Source of the DNA: Lachnospiraceae bacterium
Lineage (GTDB): Bacteria > Bacillota > Clostridia > Lachnospirales > Lachnospiraceae
Direction of reading: 5' to 3'
NCBI GenBank assembly: GCA_029099805.1
Contig: JAQXOR010000127.1
Coordinates: forward strand, 1 to 64,000
DNA length: 64,000 nucleotides
Shown here: positions 43,389-50,932 of the stretch, in pieces
Layout: each line of letters begins with the position of its first letter
How positions within the stretch are numbered: the stretch's first letter is position 1
Translations under genes and position numbers: made by a program
The notes under the pieces: model-generated
What the model saw: only the letters and a program-made list of their open reading frames with translations
Told to the model about the DNA's origin: nothing
The model's database searches: none

Positions 43389-43522
43389 GCGGAAGCATCG
43401 AAAATTCCTAAAGAGAACCTTAAAGCAACGTCGGCACTTAGCGAGGTGTTTTCGAGCTTAGTGTCCGCTACGTTGCTGCAAGAGCGAGAGCGGGTTCTCG
43501 TAGGAAATTTCGATGCTCCCGC
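43389..43522. repeat. Large imperfect palindrome between khpA and rimM
   Basis: About 134 nt that folds back on itself. Outer arms 43389-43420 and 43491-43522 match in about 28 of 31 positions (GCGGAAGCATCG... with ...CGATGCTCCCGC); inner arms AGCAACGT (43424-43431) and ACGTTGCT (43470-43477) continue the stem, with CTTAG/CGAG pairs near the tip. No coding content. The rest of the 43247-43581 gap holds an A/T-rich leader to rimM and a terminator. It looks like a dispersed intergenic repeat family, but no second copy is in the window. Confidence 0.75.
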
Positions 43523-43529
43523 GTGTACA

Positions 43530-43569
43530 AAACCCAAGGGGCTGCCCGGTCAAAAAGACCAAGCAGCCC
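43530..43569 (-). terminator. Intrinsic terminator after khpA
   Basis: Stem GGGCTGCTTGGTC with GACCGGGCAGCCC (43539-43569, two G-U pairs) and a UUUUU loop, followed on the minus strand by CTTGGGTTTTG. It lies 12 bases after the khpA stop. Confidence 0.85.
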
Positions 43570-43581
43570 TCAGTATTGGCA

Positions 43582-43812
43582 TTATTGTAGTATTTCAACG
43601 ACTACCTTTTTGTCGTCTCCGGCAGCTGCGGACTTAACGACGGTACGGATAGCTTTTGCAATACGGCCCTGCTTGCCGATTACCTTACCCATATCCTCCT
43701 GTGCCACACGCAACTCGACAACAATCGACTTATCGGTTTCCTTTTCAGTCACCTCAACTGCCTCCGGATGATCTACAAGTGCCATAGCAATAACCTTTAC
43801 TAACTCTTTCAT
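43582..43812 (-). CDS. khpA: KH-domain RNA-binding protein KhpA (YlqC)
   Basis: A 76-aa single KH domain with the GxxG loop in KVIGKQGRIAKAIRTVVK. In Gram-positives KhpA pairs with KhpB and binds many small and messenger RNAs. Standard place between rpsP and rimM. SD is AAGG-type. It is followed by a terminator. Confidence 0.96.
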   Translation of the reverse strand: MKELVKVIAMALVDHPEAVEVTEKETDKSIVVELRVAQEDMGKVIGKQGRIAKAIRTVVKSAAAGDDKKVVVEILQ

Positions 43813-43862
43813 TACTATACACCTTGCCTTTCCGGATACTGCCGTACCCGCACTTCCACTTC

Positions 43863-44108
43863 CTACTTCTCGATACCGGCCTTCTTTAATAACTTGGCAA
43901 CGGTCTCGGTCGGCTGTGCGCCATCAGCAAGCCACTTCTTTGCAGCCTCCTCGTTTACGTTGAAAACGCTCGGCTCCTTGGTCGGATCGTAGGTTCCGAT
44001 TTCCTCGATAAATCTACCATCACGCGGAGATCTGGAATCTGCAACAACGATTCTATAGAAAGGTGCCTTCTTCTGACCCATTCTCTTTAATCTCATCTTT
44101 ACTGCCAT
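43863..44108 (-). CDS. rpsP: 30S ribosomal protein S16
   Basis: 81 aa, starting [26 protein letters not shown] (in part) with the conserved [23 protein letters not shown]. Follows ffh by 53 bases and precedes khpA by 50 bases, the usual order. Confidence 0.99.
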   Translation of the reverse strand: MAVKMRLKRMGQKKAPFYRIVVADSRSPRDGRFIEEIGTYDPTKEPSVFNVNEEAAKKWLADGAQPTETVAKLLKKAGIEK

Positions 44109-44161
44109 CTCAATTTCACCTCCTTAAATCTGAAATACATGTATAGTCAAAGCGAAAACGC

Positions 44162-45502
44162 TTAGAACCCGAACGGAAGCTTAAAGCCTCGTCTGCCTTT
44201 GCCGCCCATCATGCCGGACAGCTGCTTCATCATCTTTTTCTGACCTTCCACCTGCTTTACCAGACGGTTTACTTCGGAAATATCCACACCGGCTCCGGCA
44301 GCTATTCTACGCTTTCTGGAAGGATTCAAAAGTGCCGGATTGGAGCGTTCCTCCTTTGTCATGGACTGGATAATCGCCACCATTCCCTTGAACATGTCAT
44401 CGTTTAACTCAACACCCTTTAACTGGCTGCCGACTCCCGGAAGCATGTTCATAATCTGGCTGATACCGCCCATCTTTTTCATTTGTTCGGTCTGCTCCAG
44501 CAAATCGTTAAAGTCGAACTCTGCCTTCTTTAACTTCTTTTCCATCTCCCTTGCCTTGTTCTCATCGAACTCTGCCTGGGCTTTATCAATCAGGGTAAGA
44601 ATATCACCCATTCCGAGAATACGGGATGCCATACGGTCCGGATGGAACTGCTCCACATCCGTCAGCTTCTCGCCCGTACCTGCATACAGAATCGGACGCC
44701 CCGTTACCGCACGGATGGAAAGTGCCGCACCGCCTCTGGTATCACCGTCGAGCTTCGTGATAACGACACCGGTGATTCCGATTTCCTTTTCAAACGTCTC
44801 TGCCACGTTGACCGCATCCTGACCGGTCATGGCATCTACGGTAAGCAGCGTATTTGTTACCGAAAGAGCTGCCTTTATCTGCTTTAGCTCCTCCATCAGC
44901 ACCTCATCAATATGAAGACGTCCTGCAGTATCTATCAAAACTACGTTATTGTTATTCTTCCTTGCATGCTCTATGGCAGCCTTTGCAATATCGACAGGAT
45001 TATTCTTATCTCCCATCGTAAACACCGGCACGCCTACCTTCTCACCGTTAATGATAAGCTGGTCGATTGCCGCCGGACGATATACGTCACAGGCAACGAG
45101 AAGCGGACGTTTGCCCTTACTCTTAAACTGACCCGCAAGCTTTGCAGCCATCGTCGTTTTACCGGCACCCTGTAAGCCGCACATCATAATGACGGTAATT
45201 TCGTTTCCCGGAAGAAACGTAAGCTCCGTGGTCTCGGAGCCGAGCAGGGAGACCATTTCCTCGTTTACAATCTTTATCACCATCTGTCCCGGAGTCAGGC
45301 TGTTCATCACATCCTGTCCGATGGCACGCTCTTCTACGGTTTTCACAAAATTCTTTACTACACGGAAATTTACATCCGCCTCCAAAAGAGCCATCTTAAC
45401 CTCTTTCAGAGCCGCCTTTACATCTGCCTCGGAAAGTCTTCCTTTCCCGCGCAGATTCTTAAAAATCCCCTGCAGCTTTTCCGAAAGGCTGTCAAATGCC
45501 AT
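44162..45502 (-). CDS. ffh: Signal recognition particle protein Ffh
   Basis: SRP GTPase that delivers membrane proteins to SecYEG. N domain, then G1 GLQGAGKTTMAAKLA, G3 DTAGRLH, G4 TKLDGDTRGG, and a Met-rich M domain with RKRRIAAGAG and the C-terminal GGKGRRGFKLPFG. 446 aa is normal. SD AAGGAGG. Nine bases downstream of ylxM. Confidence 0.99.
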   Translation of the reverse strand: MAFDSLSEKLQGIFKNLRGKGRLSEADVKAALKEVKMALLEADVNFRVVKNFVKTVEERAIGQDVMNSLTPGQMVIKIVNEEMVSLLGSETTELTFLPGNEITVIMMCGLQGAGKTTMAAKLAGQFKSKGKRPLLVACDVYRPAAIDQLIINGEKVGVPVFTMGDKNNPVDIAKAAIEHARKNNNNVVLIDTAGRLHIDEVLMEELKQIKAALSVTNTLLTVDAMTGQDAVNVAETFEKEIGITGVVITKLDGDTRGGAALSIRAVTGRPILYAGTGEKLTDVEQFHPDRMASRILGMGDILTLIDKAQAEFDENKAREMEKKLKKAEFDFNDLLEQTEQMKKMGGISQIMNMLPGVGSQLKGVELNDDMFKGMVAIIQSMTKEERSNPALLNPSRKRRIAAGAGVDISEVNRLVKQVEGQKKMMKQLSGMMGGKGRRGFKLPFGF

Positions 45503-45511
45503 AACTCCTCC

Positions 45512-45865
45512 TTATAACCAATCCAAAAGCTCCTCGGTCAATCCTCTGGCTTCCTTTACAAAATCCAGATTCCCTGTATCGTAACTGTGTCCCAAAATCG
45601 CATTAATCTTTTCGACACATTCCTTAGTCTTATTAAACTTTTCTACCAGATGGAGCTTTTCTTCGTAATCACGCAGCTGCTTACTGCAACGCTTCACCAC
45701 ATCATGTACGCCCTGCCTCGTAATCCCTTCCGCATCCGCAATCTCGGACAGAGACAAATCATTCAGGATGTAATCCTCGAAAATCTGCTTGTTATGCTCC
45801 TTCAGCAACTCACCGTAAAAATCATACAGCATGGCAAGCTCCAGAAGCTCATTTACCTCTTCCAT
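45512..45865 (-). CDS. ylxM: Helix-turn-helix SRP-associated protein YlxM
   Basis: A small HTH protein (117 aa) that modulates SRP GTPase in Gram-positives. HTH region SLSEIADAEGITRQGVHDVVKRC about residues 37-58, followed by a coiled coil. Start ATG (MEEVNELLE) eight bases after the SD AGGTGG; the ORF continues upstream without another SD. The SD is enclosed in a 12-bp hairpin at the very 5' end of the transcript (separate entry). Founder gene of ylxM-ffh-rpsP-khpA. Confidence 0.93.
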   Translation of the reverse strand: MEEVNELLELAMLYDFYGELLKEHNKQIFEDYILNDLSLSEIADAEGITRQGVHDVVKRCSKQLRDYEEKLHLVEKFNKTKECVEKINAILGHSYDTGNLDFVKEARGLTEELLDWL

Positions 45866-45873
45866 CAAAAACA

Positions 45874-45904
45874 CCACCTGTAAAGTTTTTTTCTTTACAG
45901 GTGG
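45874..45904 (-). promoter_or_regulatory. 5' hairpin covering the ylxM SD
   Basis: Perfect 12-bp stem CCACCTGTAAAG/CTTTACAGGTGG with an A7 loop on the mRNA (minus strand). AGGTGG, the ylxM SD, is the distal part of the 3' arm, and the stem begins within a base or two of the predicted transcription start. It should restrict translation or stabilise the mRNA 5' end. Confidence 0.75.
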
Positions 45905-45905
45905 T

Positions 45906-45934
45906 AGTGTAACAGATAATGAAGTATCTGTCAA
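45906..45934 (-). promoter_or_regulatory. SigA promoter of the ylxM-ffh operon with internal inverted repeat
   Basis: TTGACA (45929-45934), 17-base spacer, TACACT (45906-45911) on the minus strand. The spacer region holds CAGATA-CTTCAT-TATCTG (45913-45930), an inverted repeat that could be an operator. Confidence 0.8.
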
Positions 45935-45942
45935 GTATTTTT

Positions 45943-47622
45943 TTAATCATTTATATCCGGCTTCTGTACATCCGTAATAATGGAAAACGCAATATTGGTC
46001 GCGTGGTCTGCCACACGCTCGATATTGGAAACCACGTCGGTAAATATCATACCTGTCTCCGCATCACACTCGCCCTTTGTCAGTCTCTCGACATGGCTTT
46101 CCTGTAAAGCGCGCTCTTCCTCGTCGATTTCCTCCTCAAGCTCAAGAATATCACGAAGATGCTCTTCATGCTTCTTTTCAAAGGCTTCCAGAGAATACCG
46201 GAGTAAGGTCTTTGTCTTCTCGAACATATCCCGAATCTGGGCTTCCGCAAAGCTGCTGATACTCAGATTATCCTCTCGCAACTGCGTCGCCGCATCCGCC
46301 ATATTTTCCGCATGGTCACCGATACGCTCGATATCGTTAACCACATGAAACAGACCGCCGAGAAGCTTTCTGTCCTCTACCGGAAGAGAGAGCTGGTTTG
46401 CCTTCACCAGATAGTTTGTAATCTCCTCATTTAAGAAATTAACTGCCTTTTCTGTTTCGTAAATTTCCTCAATTACCTTTGTATCCTTTGAAAACAATAC
46501 ATCAATACCCTTTGACAGGTTGTCGATTGCAATTCCGGCCATACGGGTCGTCTCACTGATAATATTCGGAAGTGCGGCAGTAGTGGAGAATACACTGTTT
46601 TCTCCGATGTATTCAAGATGCATGTTGTCTGCCTTCTTGTCCTCACCCGGTACAAGCAGATACGTAAGCCTTACAATCGGCTTTGCAAGCGGGAAGCAAA
46701 CCAGTACCTGGAATACCTTAAAAATCAGGTGGGTATTTGCCACATCACGCGCAATCTTTGCATTGACACCGTTTACATAAACATCCTCAATTCCCATTGC
46801 GGTAGAGATAGAGGTGATAAAGCTTAAAATCTGCTCCTGCAGGAAGAACAGTACAATCATAATTGCTGCAGAACCGATAATGTTTACGATGAAATGAATG
46901 TGAGCCGCACGCTTTGCCATTTTCTTTCCGCCGATGCTGGCAATAAGTGCCGATACACAGGAACCCATATTACAGCCGAGAATAATGTAAAAACAAATCT
47001 CTAACGGAATCAGCCCCTGGGATGCCATAAGTAAAACGATGCCGACCGTAGCGGATGAGCTCTGTAGCACTGCCGTAACGACAAAACCTACAGCGACCGC
47101 AAAAAACGGATGTGTCAGAGAACCTAAAATATCCGCAATCACCGGAGAGGACTTTAACGTCTCCATACCGCCCGACATCACGCTCATACCGAAAAACAGC
47201 ATACCGAAGCCGAGCACTACCTCTCCGATTCGCTTAATCATCGGCTGTTTAAAGAACATCAGCATAACAACGCCGCCGATTAAGAAAAACGGAGCCACAT
47301 CACTTAAATTAAATGCAATTAACTGGGCAGTGATTGTTGTACCGATATTTGCACCCAGAATAACACCGGCTGCCTGAAGCAAATCCATAAGTCCCGCATT
47401 TACAAAGCTGACGACGAGAACCGTTGTTGCGCTGGAAGACTGCACCACCGCGGTAAATAAAATACCGACAATCATTCCGAGAAAGCGATTCTTGGTAACC
47501 ATCTCAAGAATCTTACGAAGTCTGGCTCCGGCTGCCTTTTCAAGGCCCTCGCTCATCAACTTCATTCCGTATAAAAAGAGTCCTAATCCTGCTGCAAGTG
47601 CAGTTATGACTTGAATTACCAT
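45943..47622 (-). CDS. Na/Pi cotransporter family protein with PhoU-like domain
   Basis: Membrane phosphate (or other anion) transporter of the PNaS family. The two repeated Na/Pi-cotransporter halves carry QSSSATTVLVVSFV (about 62-75) and QSSSATVGIVLLMAS (about 190-204), with about nine membrane helices; residues about 345-550 are a cytosolic four-helix PhoU-like domain (ERIGDHAENMADAA, ERVADHATNIAFS). 559 aa is normal for the NptA/YjbB type. SD AGAGGAGG. Downstream of ribF by 40 bases. Confidence 0.93.
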   Translation of the reverse strand: MVIQVITALAAGLGLFLYGMKLMSEGLEKAAGARLRKILEMVTKNRFLGMIVGILFTAVVQSSSATTVLVVSFVNAGLMDLLQAAGVILGANIGTTITAQLIAFNLSDVAPFFLIGGVVMLMFFKQPMIKRIGEVVLGFGMLFFGMSVMSGGMETLKSSPVIADILGSLTHPFFAVAVGFVVTAVLQSSSATVGIVLLMASQGLIPLEICFYIILGCNMGSCVSALIASIGGKKMAKRAAHIHFIVNIIGSAAIMIVLFFLQEQILSFITSISTAMGIEDVYVNGVNAKIARDVANTHLIFKVFQVLVCFPLAKPIVRLTYLLVPGEDKKADNMHLEYIGENSVFSTTAALPNIISETTRMAGIAIDNLSKGIDVLFSKDTKVIEEIYETEKAVNFLNEEITNYLVKANQLSLPVEDRKLLGGLFHVVNDIERIGDHAENMADAATQLREDNLSISSFAEAQIRDMFEKTKTLLRYSLEAFEKKHEEHLRDILELEEEIDEEERALQESHVERLTKGECDAETGMIFTDVVSNIERVADHATNIAFSIITDVQKPDIND

Positions 47623-47661
47623 GTCTAACCTCCTCTTATGTACCTGACGCTTCTTTCTATT

Positions 47662-48588
47662 CTACCCGATTTGTCCAAGTTTTTCAAGTACCGCTTTTGC
47701 ATTTATAAAATCAGCCGAAATAGCTTTCTTTAATTCCTCTGCATCCGCAAACCGCTGCTCCGGGCGTAAAAAGTGCAAAAACTGTACTTTAATCTGCTTT
47801 CCGTACAAATCCTGATTGCACTGAAACAGATGAGTTTCCACTGTAATGACCTTATCGGAATCCACCGTCGGCCGAAGACCTATGTTCGTTATTCCGTAAA
47901 ACCATTGCTCATCAACATATGTTTTTGTAACATATACGCCGTAGGCAGGAAGCAGCTTTGCCTTCGGCGGGATCAGGTTTAGTGTAGGAAAGCCAAGGGT
48001 ACGTCCCAGCTTCTTTCCGTGCATTACCTCTCCAAACACCGTATACGGCTGTCCTAAAAGTGTATTTACCTCTTCTATCTTTCCTTCTGCCAGCAACTCA
48101 CGGATTCCTGTACTGCTGATACGTATCCCGGCACAGGTAATCTGCGGAATACTTATCGTCCGGTAATGATACTGCTCTTCCAATGATTTAAGCAACAAAA
48201 CATCTCCAGCTCTGCCCTTTCCAAAGCGGAAATCTTCTCCTACCACAATCACCTTTGCATGCAAATTCTTGCAAAGTACTTCAGAAACAAACTGCTCGGC
48301 TGACATTTCCCGTATCGTTTCATCGAACGGATACTCCGCCAGAATATCAATTCCCATATCCTCACAAAGCCGGCGTTGCTCTTCTCTTGTATAAATAACG
48401 CTTCGTTCTGTGTCGACTGCCGAAAAAAACGAGACCACGCAGGATGCGTATCCGTGTTGTTTTTCCTGTAACACTGCTTTTAACAGACCCTGATGTCCTA
48501 AATGGAATCCATCAAACTTACCGATGGTAACTGCAGTCTGTACCGGAAGATACTCCGTATATTTTTTGATTCTTAACAGAAGACTCAC
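47662..48588 (-). CDS. ribF: Bifunctional riboflavin kinase / FAD synthetase
   Basis: Makes FMN then FAD. The N-terminal adenylyltransferase has TIGKFDGFHLGHQGLL (about 22-37) and VVGEDFRFGKGRAGD; the C-terminal kinase domain has GKKLGRTLGFPTLNL and YGVYVT with ETHLFQCNQDLYGK. 308 aa is typical. The start is a GTG close behind GGAGGAAG; the spacing is short, so a later start is possible. It is the last canonical gene of the nusA operon after truB. Confidence 0.95.
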   Translation of the reverse strand: MSLLLRIKKYTEYLPVQTAVTIGKFDGFHLGHQGLLKAVLQEKQHGYASCVVSFFSAVDTERSVIYTREEQRRLCEDMGIDILAEYPFDETIREMSAEQFVSEVLCKNLHAKVIVVGEDFRFGKGRAGDVLLLKSLEEQYHYRTISIPQITCAGIRISSTGIRELLAEGKIEEVNTLLGQPYTVFGEVMHGKKLGRTLGFPTLNLIPPKAKLLPAYGVYVTKTYVDEQWFYGITNIGLRPTVDSDKVITVETHLFQCNQDLYGKQIKVQFLHFLRPEQRFADAEELKKAISADFINAKAVLEKLGQIG

Positions 48589-48605
48589 CTTCCTCCTGTT
48601 TCTAG

Positions 48606-49514
48606 TTAAAACATTTTTTCCGATTGTAATAGATTTTTGTCTTTTCTGTAAAAATACAGACCAATCAATCTTCCTTTTGTATCATACAGCCGAATTCTGT
48701 CTCCGTCTGCAAGTGACACCTTGTCACGCAGCATTGTAAGCGTAAGCTGATTTCCGTTATACAGTAAACGTTCAGCCTCGGGCAGGATTGTCCCCTGCGG
48801 GTAATTCGCCAGAAAAGTATCGATTGGCAGTAAAATCTCCTCCAGATGTCCGGTATCCCTTGCCTGTTCCACCTGAGACAACGTCACGGCATCCGTCAGT
48901 GCAAATACTCCGGCTTTTGTCCGGACAAGGGACTTCATACAGGCACCACAGCCGAGATATTCACCCATATCCCGAAGCAGACTTCTGATATATGTGCCTT
49001 TAGAGCAGCGCACACGTAATACAGCACTCTCGACATAACCATCCTCCCGTAAAGAAAAAGAAAGAGGTGTATTCTCGAATAATTCGACTTCACGCGGCTT
49101 ACGCTCAATTTCCCGGCCTTCTCTGGCAAGCTCATACAGTCGCTTTCCGTCTACCTTGAGTGCCGAATACATCGGAGGAATCTGCCCGTATTTGCCGGTA
49201 AAGTGCTTTGCCGCACGCATAATATCCTCTGCGGTAATCTGCACTTCTCTTCGTTCCAAAATGTTACCGGTCATATCCTCGGTATCGGTAATCACGCCCG
49301 GAAGCAGCACTGCTTCATATGTTTTCTCCTTATCGAGCATCAATTCACAAAGCTTAGTTGCTTTGCCGATGCATACCGGAAGTACTCCGGTTGCCTGCGG
49401 GTCTAGCGTTCCGGTATGGCCGATTCTTCTTTCGCGAAGAATTCCGCGGAGCTTTGCAACAACATCATGGGATGTATACCCGGCCTCTTTCCGAATGTTA
49501 ATGATTCCGTCCAT
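48606..49514 (-). CDS. truB: tRNA pseudouridine(55) synthase TruB
   Basis: Catalyses psi55 in the T-loop. The catalytic Asp is in GHTGTLDPQATGVLPVCIGKATK (about 33-55, in part); the YEAVLLPG, PPMYSALKVDGKRLYELAREG and RVRCSKGTYIRSLLRD motifs are present. A C-terminal PUA-like domain ends the 302-aa protein. SD AAGGAG. Canonical place after nrnA. Confidence 0.98.
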   Translation of the reverse strand: MDGIINIRKEAGYTSHDVVAKLRGILRERRIGHTGTLDPQATGVLPVCIGKATKLCELMLDKEKTYEAVLLPGVITDTEDMTGNILERREVQITAEDIMRAAKHFTGKYGQIPPMYSALKVDGKRLYELAREGREIERKPREVELFENTPLSFSLREDGYVESAVLRVRCSKGTYIRSLLRDMGEYLGCGACMKSLVRTKAGVFALTDAVTLSQVEQARDTGHLEEILLPIDTFLANYPQGTILPEAERLLYNGNQLTLTMLRDKVSLADGDRIRLYDTKGRLIGLYFYRKDKNLLQSEKMF

Positions 49515-49524
49515 ATACTGCTCC

Positions 49525-50487
49525 TTACTCCGTAGTATATCCTTTCAATTGATGTTCTATCTGCGCGGAAAGATTGTTCACCACATCATGCGCCGAACCA
49601 TTCATTGTACAGCCGGCAGCCATTTTATGTCCGCCTCCGCCAAACATACAGCAAATCTTACTGACATCAACTTTTCCGTTGGAACGCATACTCACCTTAT
49701 GGTGCTGCACGCCTTCTTCCCTGACGAGAATTGCAACCTCGACACCTTCCGTAACCCGCAGCTGGTCAATAATACCGTCCAGATCCGACGCTACCGCACC
49801 GTACAGCTGCATCATCTTCTGAGAAACAAAGGAATAAATAATTTTCCCGTTCAGCAGAAGAATACTTTCGAGCAGACAGCGACCGAGAATCTGATTCTGC
49901 ATATAGGTTTTGCGGTAAAAGGAGTCATCAATCACCTTTGATGAAGAAACTCCCTTTTCTAACAGACGCCCTGCCATATCCATCGTTCTTCTGGTGGTGT
50001 TGGAATGCTTGAATACACCGGTATCATGCACAATACCAAGGTACAGACACTCCGCCGTTTCTTTGCTGATTTTTGCGTCTTCCAAAAAACCGCACAATAC
50101 TTCACAAGTGGAGCTTACATCTTCTTCCACATGATTATACTCCGCAAATCTTGTATTACTGATATGATGGTCCAGACATACCGTATGCTTTGCACCTAAA
50201 AACAACTCCTCCGTAAACCCAAGGCGGTCAATACTTCCGCAATCAAGTGCAACAAATAAATCATACGTTACATTCTGCTTTGCCGTTTGTATTGCGTTCT
50301 CTGTATTCTTTAAAAAAGAAAATGCTGCCGGAACAGACTCCAGATATACATCAATTTGTTTATTTTCTGTATTTTCCAACAGATAATTATATAAGGCAAG
50401 GCAGGAGCCTACGCAATCCCCGTCCGGTCGAATATGTCCGGCAATCGCGATGGAAGTCGCCTCATTAATAAGCCTGAAAAACTCCAC
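49525..50487 (-). CDS. nrnA: DHH-family oligoribonuclease NrnA-type
   Basis: Cleaves short RNA oligonucleotides and pAp in Firmicutes. DHH motifs HIRPDGDCVGS, ALDCGS, CLDHHISN and the C-terminal DHHA1 glycine motif GGGHKMAAGC are complete. A GTG start (VEFFRLINE) eight bases after GGAGGGG gives 320 aa, the normal length; the longer ORF begins in non-conserved Arg-rich sequence. Within the infB-rbfA-truB operon. Confidence 0.95.
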   Translation of the reverse strand: MEFFRLINEATSIAIAGHIRPDGDCVGSCLALYNYLLENTENKQIDVYLESVPAAFSFLKNTENAIQTAKQNVTYDLFVALDCGSIDRLGFTEELFLGAKHTVCLDHHISNTRFAEYNHVEEDVSSTCEVLCGFLEDAKISKETAECLYLGIVHDTGVFKHSNTTRRTMDMAGRLLEKGVSSSKVIDDSFYRKTYMQNQILGRCLLESILLLNGKIIYSFVSQKMMQLYGAVASDLDGIIDQLRVTEGVEVAILVREEGVQHHKVSMRSNGKVDVSKICCMFGGGGHKMAAGCTMNGSAHDVVNNLSAQIEHQLKGYTTE

Positions 50488-50545
50488 CTTATCTCCCCTC
50501 CTTTTCAACAATTCCTGTTTCCTGACAAATAGAAATCTATGAATT

Positions 50546-50932
50546 CTATTCCGTCTCTTCCTCATCAGAGCGGTCAGGTAGCTGTGCCGTTACATCGTCA
50601 ATCAGCTTAGACATCGACACGCCATACGCAATCGAGCGGTCTCCCACAAAGGTCAGCTCCGGCGTATTTCTAAGATTTAATGATTTTGCAAGCTTGGAGC
50701 GCAGATGAGATGCTGCACTTTTCAGTCCCTTAAGAGTATTGGCAACCGCTTCCTCGTCACCAAGAACACTGATATAAATCTTTGCTGTTTTTAAATCCGG
50801 AGCCACCTCCGCCGCAACCACCGAAGTCAACGGATGAATGCGCGGATCCTTACACTCCTCGCGGATTAAGGTGCTGAGCTCCCTCTGGACCTCAGCATTA
50901 ATCCGCGTATTTTTTACACTGTTTTTTCTCAT
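50546..50932 (-). CDS. rbfA: Ribosome-binding factor A
   Basis: 30S assembly factor with a KH-like fold. VQRELSTLIREECKDPRI, TSVVAAEVAPDLKTAKIYISVLG and ASHLRSKLAKSLNLRNTPELTFVGD are the family blocks. 128 aa is normal. Its ATG overlaps the infB stop (TAATG). Confidence 0.97.
   Translation of the reverse strand: MRKNSVKNTRINAEVQRELSTLIREECKDPRIHPLTSVVAAEVAPDLKTAKIYISVLGDEEAVANTLKGLKSAASHLRSKLAKSLNLRNTPELTFVGDRSIAYGVSMSKLIDDVTAQLPDRSDEEETE

Noticed and set aside
49156-49941. 261-codon plus-strand ORF opposite truB/nrnA
   Set aside because: Crosses two well-supported minus-strand genes and their junction; no recognisable motif.
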